Shown here: piece by piece, positions 1 through 7,780 of the stretch | How the letters are laid out: every line of letters starts with the position of its first letter | Position numbering within the stretch: position 1 is the stretch's first letter | Origin: Halobaculum limi | Lineage (GTDB): Archaea; Halobacteriota; Halobacteria; Halobacteriales; Haloferacaceae | Direction of reading: 5' to 3' | DNA length: 64,000 bases | NCBI RefSeq assembly: GCF_029490015.1 | Contig: NZ_CP120468.1 | Span: 2,480,001 to 2,544,000, forward strand | Notes under the pieces: generated by a model | The model's database searches: none | What the model was told of the DNA's origin: nothing | Seen by the model: only the letters and a program-made list of their open reading frames with translations | Made by a program: the position numbers and the translations under genes

Positions 1-276
1 CTCTCGAAGCAGCGTCGGAGCATCAAGGGCAAAGGCCCGAAGGTCGAGGCCGGCTTCCGCTCGCCGAAGGCCGCCCGCGGCCTGCACCCGAGCGGCTTCG
101 AGGAGGTCCGCGTGTTCAACACGGACGACCTCGAGGGTGTCGACCCCGCGACGCAGGCGGTCCGTATCGCCTCGTCGGTCGGCGGTCGCAAGCGCGAAGC
201 CATCGAAGACGAGTGTGAGGACCGCGAGATTCGCGTTCTCAACCCGACCTACGTGGAAGTCGAGGTGGACCAATGA
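1..276 (+). CDS. rpl32e: 50S ribosomal protein L32e, C-terminal part
   Basis: The gene enters from the left edge and reads in frame 1 to a TGA at 274-276. About 91 residues are present. The segment beginning [19 protein letters not shown] and its basic, Arg/Lys-rich character match the conserved C-terminal two thirds of archaeal L32e, a large-subunit protein. The next start codon overlaps this stop (ATGA), the tight coupling typical of the archaeal spc operon, and the gene order L32e-L19e-L18-S5-L30-L15-SecY confirms it. The N-terminus lies outside the window. Confidence 0.93.
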   Translation, partial: LSKQRRSIKGKGPKVEAGFRSPKAARGLHPSGFEEVRVFNTDDLEGVDPATQAVRIASSVGGRKREAIEDECEDREIRVLNPTYVEVEVDQ

Positions 277-734
277 GCGACCTGGCAGCACAGCGCCGGC
301 TCGCCGCCGACGAACTCGACGTCGGCAAGAGCCGCGTCTGGCTCAACCCGGAAGCACAGGACGAACTCGCGGACGCAATCACGCGTGAGGACATCCGCGA
401 GCAGATCGAACAGGGCAACATCCGCGCCGAAGACGCCAAGGGGAACTCCCGCGGCCGGGCCCGCGAACGCGACGCGAAGCGTGCGTACGGCCACCGCACC
501 GGTGCTGGCTCCCGCAAAGGGAAGGCCGGCGGCCGGCAGAACTCCAAGGACGACTGGATCGCGCGGATCCGCGCCCAGCGTGCACGACTCAAGGAACTCC
601 GCGACGACGGGCCCCTCGACAGTTCGCAGTACCGCGAACTGTACAACAAGGCCTCCGGTGGGGAGTTCGAGGACGTGCGCCGACTCGACTCGTACATCGT
701 GAACAACTACGACGTAACTCTGGAGGACGACTAA
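273..734 (+). CDS. rpl19e: 50S ribosomal protein L19e
   Basis: A 153-residue protein with the L19e signature of an N-terminal helical part ([20 protein letters not shown]) followed by a strongly basic segment (residues about 50-85, rich in Arg, Lys and Gly) that binds 23S rRNA. The length is normal for the archaeal family. Its ATG overlaps the L32e stop by 4 bases and its TAA shares one base with the L18 start, so translation is likely coupled along the operon. Confidence 0.97.
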   Translation: MSDLAAQRRLAADELDVGKSRVWLNPEAQDELADAITREDIREQIEQGNIRAEDAKGNSRGRARERDAKRAYGHRTGAGSRKGKAGGRQNSKDDWIARIRAQRARLKELRDDGPLDSSQYRELYNKASGGEFEDVRRLDSYIVNNYDVTLEDD

Positions 735-1297
735 TGGCGACCGGACCACGCTACAAGGTACCGATGCGACGTCGCCGAGAGGTCCGGACGGACTACCATC
801 AGAGGTTGCGCCTGCTGAAATCCGGCAAGCCGCGCCTCGTTGCGCGCCTGTCGAACAAGCACATCAGGGCGCAGCTGGTTTCCCCCGGTCCGAACGGTGA
901 TGAGACACACGCGTCCGCGTCCAGCGAGGACCTCGCGGAGTACGGCTGGGAAGCCCCCACGGGCAACCTCCCCAGCGCGTACCTCACGGGCTACCTCGCG
1001 GGCCTGCGGGCGGTCGAGGCTGGCCTCGAAGAGGCCGTCCTCGACATCGGCCTGAACACCGCGACGCCCGGTAACAAGGCGTTCGCGGTGCAGGAAGGAG
1101 CGATCGACGCCGGGCTCGAAATCCCCCACAACGACAGCGTCCTCGCCGACTGGTCGCGCAACCGCGGCGAGCACATCGCCGAGTTCGCCGAGCAGCTCGA
1201 CGAGCCGCTGTACAGCGGGGAGTTCGACGCGGCGGACCTGCCCGAGCACTTCGACGAGCTTCGGGAGACACTGACGGAGGAATTCGACAATGAGTAG
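734..1297 (+). CDS. rpl18: 50S ribosomal protein L18
   Basis: A 187-residue protein of normal length for archaeal L18 (the eukaryotic L5 counterpart). It starts [20 protein letters not shown], the conserved basic 5S-rRNA-binding N-terminus, and contains the internal motif [15 protein letters not shown] typical of the family. It acts in the 5S rRNA particle of the large subunit. It overlaps L19e by one base and S5 by eight bases. Confidence 0.97.
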   Translation: MATGPRYKVPMRRRREVRTDYHQRLRLLKSGKPRLVARLSNKHIRAQLVSPGPNGDETHASASSEDLAEYGWEAPTGNLPSAYLTGYLAGLRAVEAGLEEAVLDIGLNTATPGNKAFAVQEGAIDAGLEIPHNDSVLADWSRNRGEHIAEFAEQLDEPLYSGEFDAADLPEHFDELRETLTEEFDNE

Positions 1298-1937
1298 AAA
1301 CGGCGGCTGGGAGCCGCGCACGCGGCTCGGCCGGAAGGTACAGGAGGGCGACATCACCACGATGGAGCAGGCGCTCAACTCGGGACTCCCGCTGAAGGAG
1401 TACCAGTTGGTCGACCAGCTGCTCCCCGACCTGGAGGACGAAGTGCTGGACATCAACATGGTCCAGCGCATGACCGACTCCGGGCGTCGTGTCAAGTTCC
1501 GCTGTGTCGTCGCCATCGGCAACCGCGACGGCTACCTCGGCTACGCCGAGGGCCGCGACGACCAGGTCGGCGGCGCGATCCAGAAGGCCATCGAAGTGGC
1601 CAAGCTGAACATGATCAAGGTCGACCGTGGCTCGGGTTCCTGGGAGGACTCCGCTGGTGGAGTCAACTCCCTCACCCGGACGGCGACCGGCAAGGCCGGA
1701 TCCGTCGAGGTCGAGATCAAGCCCGCCCCGCAGGGGCTGGGCCTCGCGGCGGCACCGACCGTCCGCAACATCCTCGAACTCGCCGGCGTGCAGGACGCCT
1801 GGACGTCGTCGAACGGGAACACCCGGACGACGGTCAACCTCGCGAAGGCGACGTTCAACGCCCTGAAGAACGCCTCGCAGGCTCGCACGCCCGACCGGGC
1901 GCGGCGCATCCAGCGCGAAGCGGAGGGTGAGAACTGA
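1290..1937 (+). CDS. rps5: 30S ribosomal protein S5
   Basis: A 215-residue protein. The double-stranded RNA-binding S5 motif is visible at residues about 60-110 ([21 protein letters not shown]) and the C-terminal S5 domain at about 135-190 ([25 protein letters not shown]). S5 helps decoding accuracy in the small subunit. The start codon lies inside the end of rpl18, and the stop shares one base with the rpl30 start. Confidence 0.97.
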   Translation: MSRNGGWEPRTRLGRKVQEGDITTMEQALNSGLPLKEYQLVDQLLPDLEDEVLDINMVQRMTDSGRRVKFRCVVAIGNRDGYLGYAEGRDDQVGGAIQKAIEVAKLNMIKVDRGSGSWEDSAGGVNSLTRTATGKAGSVEVEIKPAPQGLGLAAAPTVRNILELAGVQDAWTSSNGNTRTTVNLAKATFNALKNASQARTPDRARRIQREAEGEN

Positions 1938-2395
1938 TGCAGGCAGTCGTCCAACTGCGCGGCGAGATCGACATGTCCGCCGCTCAGCGCGACACCCTGA
2001 AGATGCTCAACATCCACGCGATCAACCACTGCGCGCTGGTGCCCGAGGAGGACACCTACCGCGGGATGATTGCGAAGGTGAACGACTTCGTCGCGTTCGG
2101 CGAGCCCGACCAGGAGACGGTCGAACTGCTCATCGAGCGCCGCGGCGAACCGCTGGAGGGCGACGCCGACGTCGACGACGAGTGGGTGGCGGACAACACC
2201 GACTACGACGACGTCGAGTCGCTGGCAGCGGCGCTGGTCGACGAGGAGACGACGCTGCGCGAGCAGGGTCTCTCGCCGGTCCTTCGGCTGCACGCCCCGC
2301 GCGGCGGCCACAAGGGCATCAAACACGCCGTCAAGAACGGTGGCGAACTCGGTCGCCACGACGACATCGACAGCCTCCTGGAGGCGATGCGATAA
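1937..2395 (+). CDS. rpl30: 50S ribosomal protein L30
   Basis: A 152-residue protein of the long archaeal L30 type. The conserved start [21 protein letters not shown] and the segment LNIHAINHCALVPEEDTYRGM are diagnostic of L30/L7e. Haloarchaeal features are the acidic insertion near residues 70-100 and the glycine/basic end (APRGGHKGIKHAVKNGG). One-base overlaps on both sides fix the start. Confidence 0.96.
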   Translation: MQAVVQLRGEIDMSAAQRDTLKMLNIHAINHCALVPEEDTYRGMIAKVNDFVAFGEPDQETVELLIERRGEPLEGDADVDDEWVADNTDYDDVESLAAALVDEETTLREQGLSPVLRLHAPRGGHKGIKHAVKNGGELGRHDDIDSLLEAMR

Positions 2396-2901
2396 TGACG
2401 AGCAAGAAGCGACGCCAACGCGGTTCGCGGACGCACGGCGGCGGCTCCCACAAGAACCGGCGCGGTGCCGGACACCGGGGCGGTCGCGGCGCGGCCGGCC
2501 GCAAGAAGCACGAACGGCAGCTGTACGGTCCGCTGGGTAAGCACGGCTTCAAGCGCCCGCAGGGCGTGCAGGACGTCGTCGCCGAAGTCTCCGTCCAGAA
2601 ACTGGACGAGGACGCTGGCCTGCTGGCGGCCGAAGGGGTCGCCGAGGAGGAGGGCGACGGCTACGCCCTCGACGCGCGTGACGTGGCCGAGGACGGCCAC
2701 GAGGTCGACGTCGTGAAGGTGCTCGGCGACGGGCAGGTTCACGGCGAACTCCACGTCACGGCCGACGCGTTCACCGCCGAGGCTCGCCGCCTCATCGAGG
2801 AGGCCGGCGGCTCTGCGGAACTCACCGAACGCGCGAAGAAGGCGCAGGAGGAAGCCGAGGCCGCCGAGGCCGAGGCCGAGGCCGACGACGCCGACGAGTA
2901 G
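2395..2901 (+). CDS. rpl15: 50S ribosomal protein L15
   Basis: A 168-residue protein. The reading frame is open further upstream, but the ATG at 2395 overlaps the L30 stop by one base, as at the other junctions. It begins with the very basic, Gly-rich tail typical of L15 (MTSKKRRQRGSRTHGGGSHK), followed by a globular part and an acidic, alanine-rich C-terminal tail (E/A/D repeats after residue 145) usual in halophiles. It is the last ribosomal gene of the operon here; 180 bases separate it from secY. Confidence 0.96.
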   Translation: MTSKKRRQRGSRTHGGGSHKNRRGAGHRGGRGAAGRKKHERQLYGPLGKHGFKRPQGVQDVVAEVSVQKLDEDAGLLAAEGVAEEEGDGYALDARDVAEDGHEVDVVKVLGDGQVHGELHVTADAFTAEARRLIEEAGGSAELTERAKKAQEEAEAAEAEAEADDADE

Positions 2902-3047
2902 TCGGAGTCACCACCGCAGTTTCGCGGTTCGGTTCTTCACACGGTCACCGACACCCGTCAGCGACGGCGTTCGACCGACGACGGGAGAATCACCCGTGGT
3001 TCCGTCTTGCGCTTCGCGGGGGCGCGCTCGGAGGCCCCAATCGAAGC

Positions 3048-3055
3048 GTTAAGGT
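3048..3055 (+). promoter_or_regulatory. secY: Probable TATA box of secY
   Basis: CGTTAAGG lies about 30 bases before the chosen secY ATG at 3082. This is the expected position of an archaeal TATA element for a transcript with almost no leader. It suggests secY can be transcribed separately from the ribosomal operon, from which it is separated by 180 bases. Confidence 0.45.
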
Positions 3056-3081
3056 GTGCCGACCAACCAGACACACGCAAT

Positions 3082-4545
3082 ATGGGTTGGAAAGAGACCG
3101 CGGAACCCGTACTCACGCGGATGCCCACGGTCGAGCGTCCGGAGGGGCACGTGCCCTTCAAGCGGAAGCTCGCGTGGACGGCTGGCATCCTCGTGATGTA
3201 CTTCTTCCTGACGAACATCACGATGTTCGGGCTCGCAACAGGCGGGGCCGAAGGCGACTTCTACGGCCGCTTCCGGTCGATCCTCGCCGGGTCACAGGGG
3301 TCGATTCTACAGCTCGGGATCGGTCCCATCGTCACGGCGTCGATCGTCCTCCAGTTACTCGGCGGTGCGAACCTACTCGGCCTCGACACCGACGACCCCC
3401 GCGACCAGATCCTCTACCAGGGCCTCCAGAAGCTGCTGGTGATCGTGATGATCTGCCTGACGGGGCTGCCGATGGTGTTCGCCGGGAACTTCCTGCCGGT
3501 CGACTCGCAGTTGGCCTCCTCGCTGGGCGTCGGCGTCACCGGCTTGAAGACGGTGCTGTTCGCGCAGATGTTCGTCGGCGGCGTCCTCATCCTGTTTATG
3601 GACGAGGTCATCTCCAAGTGGGGCGTCGGCTCCGGGATCGGTCTGTTCATCATCGCCGGGGTGAGCCAACAGCTCGTCGCCGGGCTGTTCGCCATCCCCG
3701 CACTCGGGACGCAGGTGACCGGCTTCTTCCCCGCGTGGTTCGGCATCATCACCGGCAGCATCGAACTGGATCCGTTCTTCCAGTCGCTGCTGTTCGACCC
3801 CGGGAACATCCTCGCGCTGTTCACGACGGCGCTCATCTTCGCGGTCGTCGTGTACACCGAGTCGGTTCGCGTCGAGATTCCGCTGAGTCACGCTCGCGTG
3901 AAGGGCGCACGCGGTCGCTTCCCCGTGAAGCTCATCTACGCGTCCGTCCTGCCGATGATCCTCGTTCGCGCGCTGCAGGCGAATATCCAGTTCCTCGGCC
4001 AGATCCTCAACAACTACGTGACGCTCCCCGCGTTCATCGGCGTCTACTCGCAGGGGCAGCCCGTTAGCGGGCTGTTCTACTACCTCGCGCCGATCCAGTC
4101 GCGGAGTGACTGGATGTGGTTCTCGGGGGCGTTCACCGTGGGCGCGGAACCGTGGCAGATCATCATCCGGGTGCTCGTCGACCTGACGTTCATGATCATC
4201 GGCGGCGCCATCTTCGCGGTGTTCTGGGTCGAGACGACCGGAATGGGTCCGGAGGCGACGGCCAAGCAGATTCAGAACTCCGGGATGCAGATCCCCGGCT
4301 TCCGGAAGAACCCGCAGGTCATCGAGAAGGTGATGGAGCGGTACATCCCGCAGGTGACCGTCATCGGCGGTGCGCTCGTCGGCGCACTCGCTGTGATCGC
4401 GAATATGCTCGGCACGCTGGGGGGCGTCTCCGGGACGGGTCTGCTGCTGACGGTGTCGATTACGTACAAACTGTACGAGGAGATCGCCGAAGAGCAACTC
4501 ATGGAGATGCACCCCATGATGCGGCAGATGTTCGGCGACGACTGA
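3082..4545 (+). CDS. secY: Protein translocase subunit SecY
   Basis: A 487-residue polytopic membrane protein with about ten hydrophobic segments, the central channel of the Sec translocon for secretion and membrane insertion. Family marks include MGWKETAEPVLTRMPTVERP at the start, the plug/TM2 region with GSQGSILQLGIGPIVTASIV, and the cytosolic loop ARVKGARGRFPVKLIYASVLP. The frame is open from 3007, but the ATG at 3082 gives the conserved archaeal N-terminus and sits correctly after a TATA-like element. Confidence 0.97.
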   Translation: MGWKETAEPVLTRMPTVERPEGHVPFKRKLAWTAGILVMYFFLTNITMFGLATGGAEGDFYGRFRSILAGSQGSILQLGIGPIVTASIVLQLLGGANLLGLDTDDPRDQILYQGLQKLLVIVMICLTGLPMVFAGNFLPVDSQLASSLGVGVTGLKTVLFAQMFVGGVLILFMDEVISKWGVGSGIGLFIIAGVSQQLVAGLFAIPALGTQVTGFFPAWFGIITGSIELDPFFQSLLFDPGNILALFTTALIFAVVVYTESVRVEIPLSHARVKGARGRFPVKLIYASVLPMILVRALQANIQFLGQILNNYVTLPAFIGVYSQGQPVSGLFYYLAPIQSRSDWMWFSGAFTVGAEPWQIIIRVLVDLTFMIIGGAIFAVFWVETTGMGPEATAKQIQNSGMQIPGFRKNPQVIEKVMERYIPQVTVIGGALVGALAVIANMLGTLGGVSGTGLLLTVSITYKLYEEIAEEQLMEMHPMMRQMFGDD

Positions 4546-4630
4546 ACGGCGCGGCCGACTCACAGTTTCTCGTTCTCCCCGTTGAGAACTGGGCAGACAG
4601 TATGAAGTACGTGAACGGTACACACCCGGT

Positions 4631-4822
4631 ATGCACACCAGCGACGGACGTGCGGAGCTGGAGGGGGAACTACTGGACGACCTGCCCGAGTTCGACCTGC
4701 GGTACCTGCTCGACGACGGTGAACGGCCGACGTCGGTGACGGTGTACGCGCCCGACAATCTGGAGTCGACGTGGATCACTATCGACGCCGACGTTGCAGT
4801 CTCGTTGGACGACCTTCGCTGA
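4631..4822 (+). CDS. Small DUF7511-type protein
   Basis: A 63-residue acidic soluble protein of unknown function. Its C-terminal half (SVTVYAPDN, then STWITIDADVAVSLDDLR) matches the pattern of the 70-residue protein encoded at 49500-49712 (CTVYPTD, then TTWLSVDADILVSLEDAR), so the two are paralogues. I know this pattern as a haloarchaea-specific small family (DUF7511, named from memory). No catalytic or metal-binding residues are visible. It sits alone between secY and the transporter operon. Confidence 0.75.
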   Translation: MHTSDGRAELEGELLDDLPEFDLRYLLDDGERPTSVTVYAPDNLESTWITIDADVAVSLDDLR

Positions 4823-4878
4823 CAACGGGCGACCACTCCTGTTCGCGGTCCGAATCGGACGCCGGCGGCGAGGGGAGC

Positions 4879-4886
4879 GTTTAATC
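4879..4886 (+). promoter_or_regulatory. Probable TATA box of the microprotein-usp-permease operon
   Basis: GTTTAATC is centred about 27 bases before the ATG at 4909. This places the transcription start at or very near that ATG, so the operon mRNA should be leaderless and begin with the microprotein, not with the UspA gene at 5013. Confidence 0.6.
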
Positions 4887-4908
4887 CGCCTCGGGCCGAG
4901 CGTCCGGT

Positions 4909-5016
4909 ATGACCGATCGATACAGCGGCGGCGAGACCGTCGCACACACACTGCGTCGCAACCAACAGACACGGTTCACACGACCGACCGATCCTGGCGG
5001 AGGTGAGCACCTGTGA
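4909..5016 (+). CDS. 35-residue microprotein heading the transporter operon
   Basis: A short frame (starts MTDRYSGGETVAHTL, ends GGGEHL) with haloarchaeal codon use. Its ATG follows a TATA box at the leaderless distance, and its TGA overlaps the GTG of the following UspA gene by 4 bases, the same GTGA/ATGA junction used between the next two genes. It is basic, with several Arg and Gln residues in the middle. It has no membrane segment and no Cys. The function is unknown; the position suggests a regulator or accessory of the permease, or translational coupling. Its reality is inferred from promoter and overlap, not from recognised homology. Confidence 0.65.
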   Translation: MTDRYSGGETVAHTLRRNQQTRFTRPTDPGGGEHL

Positions 5017-5438
5017 GCACCCTTCTCGCGCGGATCGTGGTGCCGGTCGCATCCGAGCAAGACGCCATCGAGACCGCACGAGCGCTCGACGCTCACGACG
5101 CGGACATCGGCCACGTGACGGTCGTGTACGTCGTCGAGAAGGCCGGAGGCGCTGCCGACAAAGCGAGCGTCGAACAGCGTGAAGAAGCGGCCGAAGAGGC
5201 GTTCGACGCCTTCGAGGGCGTGCTATCGAGCGGCGACGTCGACCGTCGGATCGTCTACGACACCGACGTCGTCGACGCCGTGCTCGACGTCGCCGACGAA
5301 GAGCGCGCGACCGCGGTCGTGTTCACACCGCGTGAGGGCGGTCGGTTCATCCGCCTGTTCACCGGCGACATCGCACTGCGACTGGTGACCGAGGCCGACC
5401 TCCCGGTCGTGACCCTCCCGCGCCACGAGGACGAATGA
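5013..5438 (+). CDS. Universal stress protein (UspA family)
   Basis: A 141-residue single UspA domain: beta-strand start LLARIVVPVASEQDA, a central DADIGHVTVVYVVEKAGG, and an end ALRLVTEADLPVVTLP. The usual glycine-rich nucleotide loop is changed (FTPREGGRFIRLFTGD), so ATP binding is uncertain. The GTG start is supported by a GGAGGTG ribosome-binding site about 10 bases upstream and by overlap with the microprotein frame. It overlaps the permease gene by 4 bases, so it probably acts with the permease-linked Usp domains. Confidence 0.85.
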   Translation: MSTLLARIVVPVASEQDAIETARALDAHDADIGHVTVVYVVEKAGGAADKASVEQREEAAEEAFDAFEGVLSSGDVDRRIVYDTDVVDAVLDVADEERATAVVFTPREGGRFIRLFTGDIALRLVTEADLPVVTLPRHEDE

Positions 5439-7675
5439 GCGGCGACGAAGAACTCGCGAAGGACCTGGGTCCGCTCGCGGCGCTGACCATCGGGGTCGGC
5501 ACGATGATCGGGGCGGGTATCTTCGTCCTGCCGGGCGTCGCCATCTCGGAGGCCGGTTCCTTCGCCGTCATCTCGTTCGTCCTCGGCGGTGCGATCGCGA
5601 TCTTGACGGCGTTCTCCGCCTCCGAATTGGGGACGGCGATGCCGAAGTCCGGCGGCGCGTACTACTACGTGAATCGTGCGCTTGGCCCCCTGTTCGGGTC
5701 CGTCGCAGGGTGGGCCAACTGGATGGGGCTCGCGTTCGCCTCCGCGTTCTACATGGTCGGGTTCGGCGAGTACGTGGTCAACATCACCGGTGGCGATATC
5801 GGTATCCCGCTGACGAGTATCGCCCTGCCGGTCGACGTGAAGGTAGTCGCGCTCGCTGGAGCGGCGCTGTTCGTCTTCATCAACTACGTGGGCGCGAAAG
5901 AGACGGGGAAGCTCCAGAACGTCATCGTCGTCATCCTCGTCGCCATCCTCGCGGTGTTCACCGTGGTCGGAGCGTTGCGTGCGGATCCGGCGAATCTCCC
6001 GGAGGCGACGGGCTTCGGCCCGATGCTCACGACGACCGGGCTCATCTTCGTGTCGTATCTCGGCTTCGTGCAGATCACGTCCGTCGCAGAGGAGATCAAA
6101 GATCCAGGGAAGAATCTCCCGCGCGCGGTCATCGGCTCCGTGGTCATCGTGACGGCCATCTACGCGCTCGTCCTCGTCGTGATGAGCGCGGCCGTCGAAC
6201 AGGGCTTCATCGCCGGCTTGCCCGGTAACCAGATCGCCGTCGTCGAGGTGGCACGCCTCGTTCTCGGGCCCGTGGGCGCGGTGGCGATGCTCATCGGTGG
6301 CCTGTTGGCGACCGCCTCCTCGGCGAACGCGTCGATCCTCGCGTCCTCGCGGATCAACTTCGCGATGGGTCGCGACCGCATCGTCTCGCCGGAACTCAAC
6401 GAGATTCACCCACGCTTCGGGACGCCGTACCGTGCCATCGCGATCACGGGCGCGCTCATTCTCGTGTTCATCTTCCTCGGGAACGTCGAGATACTGTCGA
6501 CGCTCGGGTCGGTGCTCCACCTCGTCATCTACGCCCTGCTCAACGTCGCGCTCATCGTGATGCGCGAGGCCGACGTCGAGGGGTACGACCCCAGTTACAC
6601 GGTGCCGCTGTACCCCATCGTTCCGGTGCTGGGTGCGATCGTCTCGCTCGCGCTCATCGTGTTCATCGAGCCGTTGGTCGTCCTCATCGGCGGCGCGTTC
6701 GTCGCGTTCGCGGTCGTGTGGTACCTGGTGTACGCTCGCTCGCGAACGACCAGCGAGGGTGCGCTCTCGGAGTTCGTGCGCTCGCGCTCCGACGACCTCC
6801 CGGATGCGGCGGTCGGCGCGGCCGACGCAGTCGCGCCCGACGGCGGCGAGTACAAGGTGATGGTGCCGCTCGCGAACCCCGCGAGCGAGGCCGACCTGAT
6901 CGAACTCGCGGCCAACATCGCCCGCCAGCGCGGCGGATCGGTCGACGCCGTCCACATCGTCTCGGTGCCCGACCAGACGTCGCTGGAGTACGCCGCCGAA
7001 CACGTCCCCGAGTTCGACGACACGAGCGACGAACTGCTCGACCGCGCCCGCCTCGACGCCGAGGAACTGGGCGTGCCCGTCGAGACGACGACCATCGTCT
7101 CCCACCAGTCGTTCGCGGAGGTGTTCGACGCCGCCAAGACCCACAACGCCGACCTCGTGGTGATGGGCTGGGGACCGGAGGGACACGGCGCGCCCGGCCG
7201 CGTCGAGGGTCGGTTCGACGAACTCACGCAGAACCTGCCGTGTGATTTCCTCGTGTTGCGCGACCGCGGCTTCGACCCGAGTCGCGTCCTCGTTCCGACT
7301 GCGGGTGGTCCCGACTCGGACCTGTCTGCGGAGGTCGCGGGCTACCTCAAGTCCGCGTTCGACTCGGAGATCACACTCCTCCACGTCGCCGACGACGTCG
7401 GCAACGGGAAGGAGTTCCTCGCGACGTGGGCGAACGACCACGGTCTCGGCGACGCTAATCAAGTAGTGGAGTCGGGCGACGTCGAGGAGGCGATCGGTCG
7501 CCACGCCGCCGACTCCTCGCTGGTGATCATCGGTGCGACCGAACGCGGGATGCTCTCGCGACTCGTCAGCGGGGCACTCGCACTCGACGTCGTCGACGAC
7601 GTGGAGTGTTCGGTCCTCCTGGCGGAGCGGCCGACGAACCGCAGTCTGCGCGACCGCCTGTTCGGACGGCGGTAG
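5435..7675 (+). CDS. APC-family amino acid permease fused to two UspA domains
   Basis: A 746-residue protein. Residues about 1-430 form an APC-superfamily transporter with about twelve membrane segments (LTIGVGTMIGAGIFVLPG is the TM1 substrate motif; NYVGAKETGKLQN and SSANASILASSR are typical loops). Two UspA-like cytosolic domains follow, near 468-608 (start YKVMVPLANPAS) and 612-740 (start SRVLVPTAGGPD; nucleotide-loop-like IGATERGMLSRLVSG). The fusion is a known prokaryotic architecture; the Usp domains probably gate uptake by sensing nucleotides or stress. It is the last gene of the operon. The substrate is unknown. Confidence 0.9.
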   Translation: MSGDEELAKDLGPLAALTIGVGTMIGAGIFVLPGVAISEAGSFAVISFVLGGAIAILTAFSASELGTAMPKSGGAYYYVNRALGPLFGSVAGWANWMGLAFASAFYMVGFGEYVVNITGGDIGIPLTSIALPVDVKVVALAGAALFVFINYVGAKETGKLQNVIVVILVAILAVFTVVGALRADPANLPEATGFGPMLTTTGLIFVSYLGFVQITSVAEEIKDPGKNLPRAVIGSVVIVTAIYALVLVVMSAAVEQGFIAGLPGNQIAVVEVARLVLGPVGAVAMLIGGLLATASSANASILASSRINFAMGRDRIVSPELNEIHPRFGTPYRAIAITGALILVFIFLGNVEILSTLGSVLHLVIYALLNVALIVMREADVEGYDPSYTVPLYPIVPVLGAIVSLALIVFIEPLVVLIGGAFVAFAVVWYLVYARSRTTSEGALSEFVRSRSDDLPDAAVGAADAVAPDGGEYKVMVPLANPASEADLIELAANIARQRGGSVDAVHIVSVPDQTSLEYAAEHVPEFDDTSDELLDRARLDAEELGVPVETTTIVSHQSFAEVFDAAKTHNADLVVMGWGPEGHGAPGRVEGRFDELTQNLPCDFLVLRDRGFDPSRVLVPTAGGPDSDLSAEVAGYLKSAFDSEITLLHVADDVGNGKEFLATWANDHGLGDANQVVESGDVEEAIGRHAADSSLVIIGATERGMLSRLVSGALALDVVDDVECSVLLAERPTNRSLRDRLFGRR

Positions 7676-7780
7676 TCGACGCTCCGGTTCGACTTCGCCC
7701 GAGGGCGGGCCGCCGGTCGATTCCGGCAACCCGTCCCACCGAGGGACAGACTCTTTCCGTGCGACTCGGAGTTGCACTCG

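Noticed and set aside
3373-5079. A 568-codon minus-strand frame across secY
   Set aside because: It is antisense to the unmistakable SecY and has low-complexity His/Asp/Arg composition without any recognised domain.
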